Shown here: positions 8,510 to 14,351 of the stretch, one piece after another
How positions within the stretch are numbered: the first letter of the stretch is position 1
How the letters are laid out: each line of letters begins with the position of its first letter
Assembly (NCBI RefSeq): GCF_934371575.1
Contig: NZ_CAKRNY010000069.1
Span: forward strand, 1 to 14,351
DNA: 14,351 bases
Origin: an uncultured Blautia sp.
GTDB taxonomy: Bacteria > Bacillota > Clostridia > Lachnospirales > Lachnospiraceae
Direction of reading: 5' to 3'
The notes under the pieces: generated by a model
Seen by the model: the letters and a program-made list of their open reading frames with translations, nothing else
What the model was told of the DNA's origin: nothing
The model's database searches: none
Position numbers and translations under genes: made by a program

Positions 8510-8539
8510 GATCAGGCGGATGGAAGTATTCGCCTGATC
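8510..8539 (+). other. Intercistronic hairpin between fhs and fchA
   Basis: GATCAGGCG (8510-8518) and CGCCTGATC (8531-8539) are perfect inverted repeats; two more pairs (G-T, A-T) extend the stem to 11 bp with an 8-base loop. The next bases are ACATAAAAAAAC with no T tract, so it should not terminate in the + direction. It probably protects the 3' end of an fhs segment or marks an RNA processing site (inference). Confidence 0.55.
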
Positions 8540-8599
8540 ACATAAAAAAACACAGTTTATATATTGTGATGAACAAGAACGATTAAGGAGACAATAAAA

Positions 8600-9229
8600 A
8601 TGGGATTTTCAACAAGTACATGTACAGAATTTGTAGAGGTTCTTGCTTCTAAAGCCCCGGTTCCAGGCGGCGGTGGAGCATCCGCACTGGTTGGTGCTGT
8701 GGGAACTGCTCTTGGCAACATGGTAGGAAGCCTTACTGTTGGCAAAAAGAAATATGCAGATGTTGAGGAAGAAATGTGGGAGCTGAAGGGCAAATGCGAT
8801 CAGCTTCAAAAAGATTTCCTTCGTCTTATTGAGCGTGATGCAGAAGTCTTCGAGCCTCTTTCCAAAGCGTATGGTATGCCGAAGGAGACAGAAGAGGAGA
8901 AAGCTGAGAAGGCAAGAGTTATGGCAATCGTATTAAAGGATGCCTGCTCCGTTCCGATGGAGATCATGGAGAAATGCTGTGAGGCACTTGATCTTATTAA
9001 GGAATTTGCAGCAAAAGGCTCTAAGCTTGCTATCAGTGATGCCGGTGTAGCTGCAACTTTCTGTAAAGCTGCTTTAAAAGGTGCCAGCCTTAATGTTTAT
9101 ATTAACACAAAATCCATGGCTGACAGAGAATATGCAGAAGAGCTGAATGCAAAGGCAGATGCTATGCTCGAGAAATACTGCAAGCTTGCAGATGAGACAT
9201 TTGACAGCGTACTTGCAAGACTGAAATAA
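8600..9229 (+). CDS. fchA: Methenyl-THF cyclohydrolase (cyclodeaminase/FchA family)
   Basis: The 209-residue protein belongs to the formiminotransferase-cyclodeaminase-like family. In acetogens it interconverts 10-formyl-THF and 5,10-methenyl-THF, the second step of the methyl branch. The family hallmark is the early Gly-rich segment VPGGGGASALVGAVG (21-35), followed by a helical body as expected for this all-alpha fold. Length is normal for the stand-alone form. AAGGAG at 8585-8590 lies nine bases before the ATG, and folD follows after 33 bases. A dedicated cyclohydrolase matters here because the neighbouring FolD seems to lack the usual cyclohydrolase residues. A pure formimino-THF cyclodeaminase role in amino acid breakdown is the alternative, but the fhs-folD context argues against it. 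Confidence 0.92.
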   Translation: MGFSTSTCTEFVEVLASKAPVPGGGGASALVGAVGTALGNMVGSLTVGKKKYADVEEEMWELKGKCDQLQKDFLRLIERDAEVFEPLSKAYGMPKETEEEKAEKARVMAIVLKDACSVPMEIMEKCCEALDLIKEFAAKGSKLAISDAGVAATFCKAALKGASLNVYINTKSMADREYAEELNAKADAMLEKYCKLADETFDSVLARLK

Positions 9230-9262
9230 ATTTCAACAGGTAATATAAGGAGATCATTTAAA

Positions 9263-10117
9263 ATGGCAAAACAGTTATTAGGTAAAGAAGTAACTGCTGC
9301 ATTGAACGAGCGTATCAAAGGCAATGTGGCAGCACTTCAGGAAAAAGGCGTAAACCCAACACTTTGCATTATTCGTGTAGGTGAGAATCCAAGCGATATT
9401 TCTTATGAGAAGGGTGCCACAAAGCGTTGTGAGACTTTAGGTGTTGCATGTGAGAAGATTCTTCTTCCGGAAGATGTAGCTCAGGAAGAGCTTCTTGCAG
9501 TAATTGACAAGGTAAATAAAGATGACCATATCCATGGCGTTCTTTTGTTCCGTCCGCTTCCGAAACACCTGGACCAGGCGGTGATCGAGAATGCACTTGC
9601 TCCTGAAAAAGATGTTGACTGTATGACAGATCTTTCCATGTCCGGTGTATTTACAGGCAAGAAGATTGGTTTCCCGCCATGTACACCACAGGCATGTATG
9701 GAAATTCTGGATCACTATGGAATCGACTGTACAGGCAAAAAAGCAGTTGTAATCGGAAGAAGCCTTGTTGTTGGTAAACCGGCAGCAATGATGCTTGTTA
9801 AGAAAAATGCGACAGTAACTATCTGCCATACAAGAACAGTAGATATGCCATCTGTAGCACGTGAGGCTGACATCATTATCGTAGCAGCAGGCCGTGCAGG
9901 TGTTGTAGGCGCTGAGTACGTAAAAGAAGGCCAGATCATTATTGATGTAGGAATTAATGTAAATGCGGAAGGCAAGCTTTGCGGAGATGTTGACTACGCA
10001 GCAGTAGAGCCGATCGTAGATGCTATCACACCAGTTCCTGGTGGAGTTGGAAGCGTTACCACTTCTGTTCTTGTTGGACATGTTGTTGAAGCAGCAATGC
10101 GTAAAGTGAACGCATAA
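9263..10117 (+). CDS. folD: Methylene-THF dehydrogenase (FolD family, probably monofunctional)
   Basis: The 284-residue protein reduces 5,10-methenyl-THF to 5,10-methylene-THF with a nicotinamide cofactor. The C-terminal Rossmann part has the GRSLVVGKP loop (about 169-177), the HTRTVD segment and the ITPVPGGVGSVTTS signature. In the active site Tyr48 aligns with Tyr52 of E. coli FolD. The catalytic Lys56 position is Ala52 here, in SYEKGATKRCE, and the Gln of the usual VQLPLP is Phe in LLFRPLP. The Asp of KDVD is kept but the next Gly is Cys. Loss of Lys and Gln argues against bifunctional dehydrogenase-cyclohydrolase activity and fits the adjacent fchA. Similar variants occur in clostridial relatives, as I recall. 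NAD versus NADP use cannot be read by eye. AAGGAG at 9247-9252 supports the start. Confidence 0.93.
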   Translation: MAKQLLGKEVTAALNERIKGNVAALQEKGVNPTLCIIRVGENPSDISYEKGATKRCETLGVACEKILLPEDVAQEELLAVIDKVNKDDHIHGVLLFRPLPKHLDQAVIENALAPEKDVDCMTDLSMSGVFTGKKIGFPPCTPQACMEILDHYGIDCTGKKAVVIGRSLVVGKPAAMMLVKKNATVTICHTRTVDMPSVAREADIIIVAAGRAGVVGAEYVKEGQIIIDVGINVNAEGKLCGDVDYAAVEPIVDAITPVPGGVGSVTTSVLVGHVVEAAMRKVNA

Positions 10118-10127
10118 CATATAGAAA

Positions 10128-10146
10128 GATGTATTTGAAATACATC
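10128..10146. promoter_or_regulatory. Perfect 19-bp palindrome after folD
   Basis: GATGTATTTGAAATACATC is a perfect 9+1+9 inverted repeat, ten bases after the folD stop and 18 bases before the terminator. A one-base centre suits a dimeric regulator on DNA better than an RNA hairpin, although an 8-bp stem with a 3-base loop is also possible. It lies about 70 bp upstream of the next promoter. Confidence 0.4.
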
Positions 10147-10164
10147 ATGTGTACAAGCAAAAAG

Positions 10165-10197
10165 AAGGCTCTCCAGTGAAAACCGGAGGGCTTTTTT
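10165..10197 (+). terminator. Rho-independent terminator after folD
   Basis: AAGGCTCTCC (10165-10174) pairs with GGAGGGCTTT (10185-10194) with two wobbles. Inside, GT/AC may close a GAAA tetraloop across one mismatch. A run of six T (10192-10197) follows. It ends the methyl-branch gene series and separates it from the MOSC-moaA unit. Confidence 0.88.
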
Positions 10198-10213
10198 GAC
10201 ATGGCAAAAAAAA

Positions 10214-10242
10214 TTGCTTTTCTCTTAAAAATATTGTATCAT
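10214..10242 (+). promoter_or_regulatory. Promoter for the MOSC-moaA unit
   Basis: TTGCTT (10214-10219) and TATCAT (10237-10242) are separated by 17 bases, a good sigma-A-type match. It lies just after the folD terminator and about 33 bases before the MOSC start codon, as expected for a new transcription unit. Confidence 0.5.
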
Positions 10243-10260
10243 AGGAAGTAACAGATATAT

Positions 10261-10265
10261 GGAGG
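10261..10265 (+). promoter_or_regulatory. Ribosome binding site fixing the MOSC start at 10275
   Basis: GGAGG lies nine bases before the ATG at 10275. The longer reading starting at TTG 10266 would touch the ribosome binding site with no spacing, so it is unlikely. Confidence 0.7.
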
Positions 10266-10274
10266 TTGTGCGAT

Positions 10275-10703
10275 ATGGGAAAAGTGATGGCAGTGAACAT
10301 CAGTGAGAAACGGGGAACTCAGAAGGTTAATGTTCATACTGCGAGGCTGATCGAGAATTATGGACTGGAGAATGATGCACATGCAGGAAACTGGCATCGC
10401 CAGGTCAGTCTTCTGTCCTATGAGAAAATAGAAGAATTCAAGGCAAAAGGAGCCCCGGTGCAGGAAGGCGCTTTCGGTGAAAACCTTATTGTGCAGGGCT
10501 TTGATTTCAAAACGCTGCCTGTTGGCACAAAGCTCAGATGCAATGATGTGATTCTGGAAATTACCCAGATTGGTAAACAATGTCACAATGGATGCGAGAT
10601 ATTCCAGATCATGGGGGAATGTATTATGCCACGGGAAGGCGTGTTTGCCCGGGTACTCCACGGGGGCATGATTTCTGAGGGAGATGACATGGATTATGCT
10701 TGA
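10275..10703 (+). CDS. Short MOSC-domain protein
   Basis: The 142-residue protein is almost entirely a MOSC domain, a fold related to the C-terminal domain of molybdenum cofactor sulfurase. Visible family features are the AHAGNWHRQVSLLS segment (35-48), GAFGENL (65-71), and GKQCHNGC (100-107) with Cys103 and Cys107, then the PREGVFARV stretch (119-127). The family is thought to handle activated sulfur or the molybdopterin cofactor; the precise reaction of these short stand-alone forms is not established. It overlaps moaA by eight bases, so the two are probably translated together, which supports a role in making or finishing a Mo or W pterin cofactor. The likely client is a formate dehydrogenase or another molybdoenzyme (inference). 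Confidence 0.88.
   Translation: MGKVMAVNISEKRGTQKVNVHTARLIENYGLENDAHAGNWHRQVSLLSYEKIEEFKAKGAPVQEGAFGENLIVQGFDFKTLPVGTKLRCNDVILEITQIGKQCHNGCEIFQIMGECIMPREGVFARVLHGGMISEGDDMDYA
10677..10683 (+). promoter_or_regulatory. Ribosome binding site favouring the moaA start at 10696
   Basis: GAGGGAG ends 12 bases before the ATG at 10696. It directly touches the alternative in-frame ATG at 10684. The downstream start is preferred because MoaA proteins usually begin a few residues before the D-x-x-GR-x-IDY segment. Confidence 0.5.
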
Positions 10704-11670
10704 CCAGTATGGAAGAAATATTGACTATATGCGCATTTCCCTTACAGACCGCTGTAATCTGCGTTGCATATATTGTATGCCCAAGGAAGGTATCAGACAG
10801 ATTCCGCGCACAGAGCTCCTTGATCAGGAGGAAATTCTCAGAATCAGCCGACTTGCCAGTGAGCTTGGTATTTCCCGGATCAAGTTTACAGGAGGAGAGC
10901 CGTTGGTGCGCAGAATCTGTGTTCCCCTTGTAAAGGAACTGAAAGCTCTTCCGGGAATTCAGCAGGTGACCCTGACTACAAACGGTATTTTACTGAAAGA
11001 GCAGCTACCAGGGCTTATGGAAGCCGGTCTGGATGCACTGAATGTCAGTCTTGATACCCTGGAGGCAGAGAATTTTCAGAGGATTACCAGACGGAATGAA
11101 CTGGACAGGACTCTTGAAGGGCTTGAGATGGCTTTATCTTACCCGTCACTTAAGGTCAAGATAAATTGTGTGCCCACCTTTCAAACGGATCAGGAGCTTT
11201 TGCAGGTGGCAGCCCTTGCCCGGGAAAATCCTCTTCATGTGCGTTTTATTGAAATGATGCCAATCGGTCTTGGCAGGGAATTTGCAGCGCGAGATGAAAA
11301 AAGCGTAAAAGATATTCTGGAAAAAACCTATGGCCCCCTGACACCTGTATCAGAAATTCTGGGAAATGGTCCATGCCATTATTATACTCTTGAAGGATTT
11401 TGCGGCAGAATAGGTTTTATCAGCGCCTTGTCCCATAAATTTTGTAATCAGTGCAACCGTGTGCGCCTTACTTCAACCGGATACCTGAAAGGGTGCCTTC
11501 AGTTTGAAAGCGGCGTGGACTTGAAGGCGCTGCTGAGAAAAGGGGCTTCTGATGAGATTCTGAAGAATGCTCTTCAAAAAGCTATTTTTGAAAAGCCTGC
11601 AGGTCATAATTTTCAGGAAAAAAAGAACGGAAGAGAAGAATCCCATATTATGTCGCAGATTGGCGGATGA
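10696..11670 (+). CDS. moaA: GTP 3',8-cyclase, molybdenum cofactor biosynthesis
   Basis: The 324-residue radical-SAM enzyme carries out the first step of molybdopterin synthesis, turning GTP into 3',8-cyclo-7,8-dihydro-GTP, which MoaC then converts to cyclic pyranopterin phosphate. Cys20, Cys24 and Cys27 (C-x3-C-x2-C in DRCNLRCIYC) bind the SAM cluster. KFTGGEPLVRR (63-73) is the SAM-binding GGEP region. Cys250, Cys253 and Cys267 (C-x2-C-x13-C) bind the second, substrate-binding cluster. The protein ends in the Gly-Gly tail (323-324) required for catalysis, so it is complete. It overlaps the MOSC gene and is followed by a strong terminator. moaC, mogA and moeA are not in the window. Its presence implies that the organism makes a Mo or W pterin enzyme. 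Confidence 0.95.
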   Translation: MLDQYGRNIDYMRISLTDRCNLRCIYCMPKEGIRQIPRTELLDQEEILRISRLASELGISRIKFTGGEPLVRRICVPLVKELKALPGIQQVTLTTNGILLKEQLPGLMEAGLDALNVSLDTLEAENFQRITRRNELDRTLEGLEMALSYPSLKVKINCVPTFQTDQELLQVAALARENPLHVRFIEMMPIGLGREFAARDEKSVKDILEKTYGPLTPVSEILGNGPCHYYTLEGFCGRIGFISALSHKFCNQCNRVRLTSTGYLKGCLQFESGVDLKALLRKGASDEILKNALQKAIFEKPAGHNFQEKKNGREESHIMSQIGG

Positions 11671-11690
11671 AAATAAGCGAAGCATTAATA

Positions 11691-11744
11691 AAAAAACCGG
11701 CTTTGAAGATGTGGAAATATACATCTGACAAAAGCCGGTTTTTT
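11691..11744 (+). terminator. Strong, probably bidirectional terminator after moaA
   Basis: AAAAAACCGGCTTT (11691-11704) and AAAGCCGGTTTTTT (11731-11744) are perfect 14-bp inverted repeats. An inner stem, AGATGT/ACATCT (11707-11712 and 11721-11726), makes one long hairpin. An A run on the 5' side and a T run on the 3' side let it work in both directions. It isolates moaA from the downstream operon. Confidence 0.92.
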
Positions 11745-11819
11745 GTTCGGTTATAATGATGAACAAAAATACGAAATTATGCAAAAACATTGTTAATTAA
11801 AAGACTTATACGGAAAGAC

Positions 11820-11848
11820 TTGCCAAAATATACAAAAAATTATATAAT
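11820..11848 (+). promoter_or_regulatory. Near-consensus promoter of the hydrogenase-type operon
   Basis: TTGCCA (11820-11825), a 17-base AT-rich spacer and a perfect TATAAT (11843-11848) form a strong sigma-A-type promoter. Transcription should start near 11855, leaving a leader of about 108 bases before the NuoE-like gene. A half-site TTGTTAA at 11790-11796 lies upstream but lacks a matching second half. Confidence 0.75.
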
Positions 11849-11897
11849 TTTCATACAATAGTAGCGAAGATTATCAAAAAATAATTATTGCCGGAGA

Positions 11898-11952
11898 CCT
11901 TATGGTGAAACATTCACAAAAGGGCCAGAGGTAGAACTGGCAGGTAAGGAGG
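11898..11952 (+). promoter_or_regulatory. Possibly structured leader before the NuoE-like gene
   Basis: Two hairpins can form. In the first, CCTT (11898-11901) pairs with AAGG (11920-11923) and encloses GTGAA/TTCAC (11905-11917). In the second, GCCAG (11924-11928) pairs with CTGGC (11937-11941). The ribosome binding site AAGGAGG (11946-11952) follows at once. CCTTA (11898-11902) could instead pair with TAAGG (11945-11949) in that site, so two alternative folds are possible. It matches no riboswitch class I recognise. Confidence 0.35.
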
Positions 11953-11962
11953 ATTAACAGTA

Positions 11963-12442
11963 ATGTTAGATCAGTCATGGTACAAAAAGACAGATGAGAT
12001 TATTGAGCATTATGAAAAATGTGCGGCCTCATTAATTCCCATCATGCAGGACATTCAGGCAGAATACCGATATCTGCCGGCAGAGCTTCTGACCTATGTA
12101 GCTGAAAAAATCGGTGTTACAGAAGCGAAGGCATTCAGTGTTGCAACCTTTTATGAGAACTTTTCCTTTGAACCTAAAGGAAAATATATTATTAAGGTAT
12201 GTGACGGTACAGCCTGTCATGTCAGAAAATCAATTCCGGTAAAAGAAGCCTTTATGAAAGAACTTGGACTGAGCAATAAGAAACACACTACAGATGACAT
12301 GATGTTTACTGTGGAAACAGTGTCCTGTCTCGGTGCATGCGGACTTGCTCCAACCTGTATGGTGAATGAGGAAGTACATGCCAAGATGACACCGGAGAAG
12401 GTTGTTGAGCTTATTAACAAATTGAGAGGTGAGAATGGATGA
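11963..12442 (+). CDS. NuoE-like [2Fe-2S] subunit of an NAD-linked hydrogenase or formate dehydrogenase
   Basis: The 159-residue subunit is a thioredoxin-like [2Fe-2S] protein of the NuoE/HydC family. The four ligands are visible as C-x4-C in CDGTAC and C-x3-C in CLGAC. In these complexes it docks on the flavin subunit and relays electrons between NADH/FMN and the catalytic subunit. The N-terminal helical part (LIPIMQDIQAEYRYLP) is typical. The start has AAGGAGG ten bases upstream. Its TGA overlaps the ATG of the next gene (ATGA), so the two subunits are translationally coupled. HydC of a bifurcating [FeFe] hydrogenase is the leading interpretation; a subunit of an NAD-dependent formate dehydrogenase is the alternative. 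A full respiratory complex I is unlikely because no membrane genes are present. Confidence 0.9.
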   Translation: MLDQSWYKKTDEIIEHYEKCAASLIPIMQDIQAEYRYLPAELLTYVAEKIGVTEAKAFSVATFYENFSFEPKGKYIIKVCDGTACHVRKSIPVKEAFMKELGLSNKKHTTDDMMFTVETVSCLGACGLAPTCMVNEEVHAKMTPEKVVELINKLRGENG

Positions 12443-14310
12443 GAATTAACAGTAAAGAAGAGCTGCTGAACAAGAAAGCAGAGATTGAACAGAATATCCA
12501 GAGCTTTACATGCCGTGTTCTCGTCTGTTCCGGTACCGGCTGTATGGCTTCCGGTGCGCAGAAAATTTATGATGAGATGGTAAGGCTCTGTGAAGGTATT
12601 GAAGGTGTAGAGATTGAAATGCAGAAGGATATCCCTCATGTAGGCGTTGTTAAGACAGGATGCCAGGGGCTTTGTGAGTTGGGACCGCTTGTAAGAATCG
12701 AGCCATATGGATATCAGTATGTGCATGTTCAGGAAGATGACTGTCTGGAAATCGTAGAACGTACAGTACGTCTTGGACAGCCGGTAGACCGCCTGTTTTA
12801 CCGTCATGGAGACCAGGTCTGTCCCAAGCCTGAGGATATTCCATTCCTCAGCCGGCAGACCCGAATCGTTCTTGAGAACTGTGGTAAGATTGATGCGGAA
12901 TCCATTGATGAATATATTGCGGCAGGCGGTTTCTCAGCCCTTGCAAAAGCAGTTACAGAAATGACTCCTCAGGATGTTATTGATGAAGTTACCAGATCCG
13001 GTCTTCGTGGACGAGGAGGAGCAGGTTTCCCGGCTGGTAAGAAGTGGTCGCAGGTGGCACGACAGGCAGAGAAGACACGCTATGTAGTATGTAATGGTGA
13101 TGAGGGTGACCCTGGTGCATTTATGGATGGATCTGTTATGGAAGGTGATCCATATAAGATGATCGAGGGTATGATCATCGCGGCCTATGCAGTTGGCGCT
13201 GAAAACGGATATATTTATGTGCGTGCAGAGTATCCCCTTTCTGTGGCAAGACTTCGTCTGGCTATTTCCCAGGCCGAGAAATATGGCTTCCTTGGAGATA
13301 ACATTCTTAACAGTGGCGTGAATTTCCACCTTCACATTAACCGCGGTGCCGGAGCATTCGTATGTGGTGAAGGTTCTGCCCTGACTTCTTCTATTGAAGG
13401 AAACAGAGGTATGCCTCGTGTAAAACCGCCCCGTACTGTTGAGAAAGGTCTGTGGGGCAAACCAACGGTATTAAATAACGTAGAAACTTATGCAAATGTA
13501 CCTAAGATCATTGTAGAGGGTGCTGACTGGTTCCGTACTATTGGAACAGAGGGAAGCCCAGGAACGAAGACATTCTCACTGACAGGTGCTATCGAGAATA
13601 CAGGTCTTATTGAAGTGCCGATGGGAACTACACTCCGTGAGATCATTTACGATATCGGCGGAGGTCTGAAGAGCGGTGCTGCGTTTAAGGGAGTTCAGAT
13701 TGGCGGTCCATCAGGCGGCTGTCTGATTGAGGAACAGCTGGATGCTCCTCTTGATTTTGATTCGGTGAAGAAGCTGGATGCAATTATGGGTTCCGGCGGT
13801 CTTGTTGTTATGGATGAGAATACCTGTATGGTTGAGGTTGCCCGTTTCTTCATGAGCTTTACACAGCGTGAGAGCTGCGGTAAATGTGTTCCCTGCCGGG
13901 AAGGCACCAAGCGTATGTTGGAGATCCTTGAGAAAATCGTAGGCGGAAACGGTGAGATGTCTGATCTGGATGAGCTGGAAGAACTGGCAACTATGGTTCA
14001 GAGTATGGCTCTTTGCGGACTTGGAAAGAGCGCGCCTCTTCCTGTACTCAGTACAATGAAGCGCTTCCGTGAGGAATACGAAGAGCATATTCGTGATAAA
14101 AAATGTCGTGCCAAGGTCTGCACAGCGCTCCGCCAGTTCCACATTAATCCGGAATTCTGTATTGGCTGTGGAAAATGTGCCAAGAACTGTCCTGCCGGGG
14201 CAATTTCCGGCAAGATCAAATCACCTTATCATATTAATAACGATGTATGCATCAAGTGTGGCAGCTGTAAAGACAACTGTAACTTTGATGCAATATATGT
14301 GGAAATGTAG
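12439..14310 (+). CDS. NuoF/HydB-like FMN, NADH and iron-sulfur subunit
   Basis: The 623-residue protein binds FMN and a nicotinamide cofactor and is the electron entry or exit point of the complex. Domains in order: a thioredoxin-like [2Fe-2S] domain (about 25-110; Cys30, Cys35, Cys75, Cys79); the NuoF core with GLRGRGGAGFPAGKKW (188-203) for FMN/NADH; a [4Fe-4S] site (Cys480, Cys483, Cys486, Cys526); and a C-terminal 2x[4Fe-4S] ferredoxin domain (Cys574, 577, 580, 584 and 604, 607, 610, 614). This layout is that of HydB in electron-bifurcating [FeFe] hydrogenases and related formate dehydrogenases, and is longer than respiratory NuoF (about 430-445). The motif usually read as GEETAL is GEGSAL here (310-315), so one acidic residue near the nucleotide is missing. 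The gene overlaps its upstream partner by four bases; the catalytic subunit gene follows. Confidence 0.93.
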   Translation: MRINSKEELLNKKAEIEQNIQSFTCRVLVCSGTGCMASGAQKIYDEMVRLCEGIEGVEIEMQKDIPHVGVVKTGCQGLCELGPLVRIEPYGYQYVHVQEDDCLEIVERTVRLGQPVDRLFYRHGDQVCPKPEDIPFLSRQTRIVLENCGKIDAESIDEYIAAGGFSALAKAVTEMTPQDVIDEVTRSGLRGRGGAGFPAGKKWSQVARQAEKTRYVVCNGDEGDPGAFMDGSVMEGDPYKMIEGMIIAAYAVGAENGYIYVRAEYPLSVARLRLAISQAEKYGFLGDNILNSGVNFHLHINRGAGAFVCGEGSALTSSIEGNRGMPRVKPPRTVEKGLWGKPTVLNNVETYANVPKIIVEGADWFRTIGTEGSPGTKTFSLTGAIENTGLIEVPMGTTLREIIYDIGGGLKSGAAFKGVQIGGPSGGCLIEEQLDAPLDFDSVKKLDAIMGSGGLVVMDENTCMVEVARFFMSFTQRESCGKCVPCREGTKRMLEILEKIVGGNGEMSDLDELEELATMVQSMALCGLGKSAPLPVLSTMKRFREEYEEHIRDKKCRAKVCTALRQFHINPEFCIGCGKCAKNCPAGAISGKIKSPYHINNDVCIKCGSCKDNCNFDAIYVEM

Positions 14311-14324
14311 AGGGAGGACAGATT

Positions 14325-14351
14325 ATGGGTACAATGACAATTGACGGCAGA
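14325..14351 (+). CDS. Start of a catalytic subunit (hydrogenase HydA or formate dehydrogenase), truncated by the window
   Basis: GGGAGG at 14312-14317 lies seven bases before an ATG that opens MGTMTIDGR, still open at the window edge. This beginning is typical of the N-terminal [2Fe-2S] ferredoxin domain of large iron-sulfur oxidoreductase subunits (NuoG-like). With NuoE- and NuoF-like genes directly upstream, an NAD-linked [FeFe] hydrogenase large subunit is most likely. A formate dehydrogenase alpha subunit starts in much the same way and would suit the nearby moaA. Nine residues cannot separate the two. Confidence 0.7.

Noticed and set aside
8548..8590. TATATT-like promoter between fhs and fchA
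   Set aside because: No -35 element lies at a workable distance, and fhs, fchA and folD look like one series of genes.
10266..10274. Longer MOSC protein starting at TTG 10266
   Set aside because: The GGAGG site would directly abut the TTG with no spacing; ATG 10275 is correctly spaced and gives the usual N-terminus.
10700..10933. Open reading frame of 77 codons on the + strand
   Set aside because: It lies within moaA in another frame, has no ribosome binding site of its own and no recognisable protein features.
11790..11807. Possible Rex (redox regulator) site, TTGTTAA upstream of the NuoE-like gene
   Set aside because: The left half matches TTGTTAA, but the right half reads AAGACTT rather than TTAACAA, so the palindrome is not there.
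1..14351. CRISPR array, tRNA, rRNA, insertion sequence or phage element
   Set aside because: No regularly spaced repeats, cloverleaf sequences, transposase genes or terminal inverted repeats were seen; the window is dense core metabolism.

Overview
The window is part of a Wood-Ljungdahl (reductive acetyl-CoA) locus from an anaerobic, Gram-positive acetogen, most likely a Lachnospiraceae member close to Blautia. The grounds are the gene set, the strong AAGGAGG ribosome binding sites before nearly every gene, short intergenic gaps with Rho-independent terminators, moderate GC content, and protein styles typical of clostridial acetogens. The genus is an inference; the pathway is not in doubt. 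All genes lie on the + strand.

Region 1 (1-4034) is the carbonyl branch. It holds the 3' end of acsB (acetyl-CoA synthase, with its Ni-binding Cys-Gly-Cys), a hairpin after it, and a sigma-A-like promoter. Then come acsD and acsC (small and large subunits of the corrinoid iron-sulfur protein), acsE (methyl-THF:corrinoid methyltransferase) and a terminator. Region 2 (4094-6713) holds acsV, the ferredoxin-ASKHA activator that re-reduces the corrinoid protein, tightly followed by a DUF3786 gene of unknown function. Region 3 (6809-10197) is the methyl branch: fhs, fchA, folD and a terminator. The three enzymes turn formate into methylene-THF; methylene-THF reductase (metF/metV) is not next to them. 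After reduction elsewhere, methyl-THF feeds AcsE, which methylates AcsCD, and AcsB joins methyl, CO and CoA.

Region 4 (10200-11744) is a two-gene unit with its own promoter and terminator: a short MOSC-domain protein overlapping moaA, both linked to the molybdenum/tungsten pterin cofactor. Region 5 (11820-14351) starts at a near-consensus promoter with a leader of about 108 nt. It encodes a NuoE-like and a NuoF-like (HydC/HydB type) flavin-FeS electron-transfer pair, then the first nine codons of a catalytic subunit. That subunit is probably an NAD-linked [FeFe] hydrogenase or a formate dehydrogenase, and the window ends before this can be decided.

The most notable points are these. FolD appears to have lost the canonical cyclohydrolase Lys and Gln, which fits the separate FchA beside it. 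The DUF3786 gene is tightly coupled to the corrinoid activator. An 8-bp motif recurs around the acsDCE promoter. A terminator separates the bulk methyl-transfer proteins from their activator. The hydrogenase-type operon has a possibly structured leader. No CRISPR, rRNA, tRNA, insertion sequence or clearly novel system was seen.
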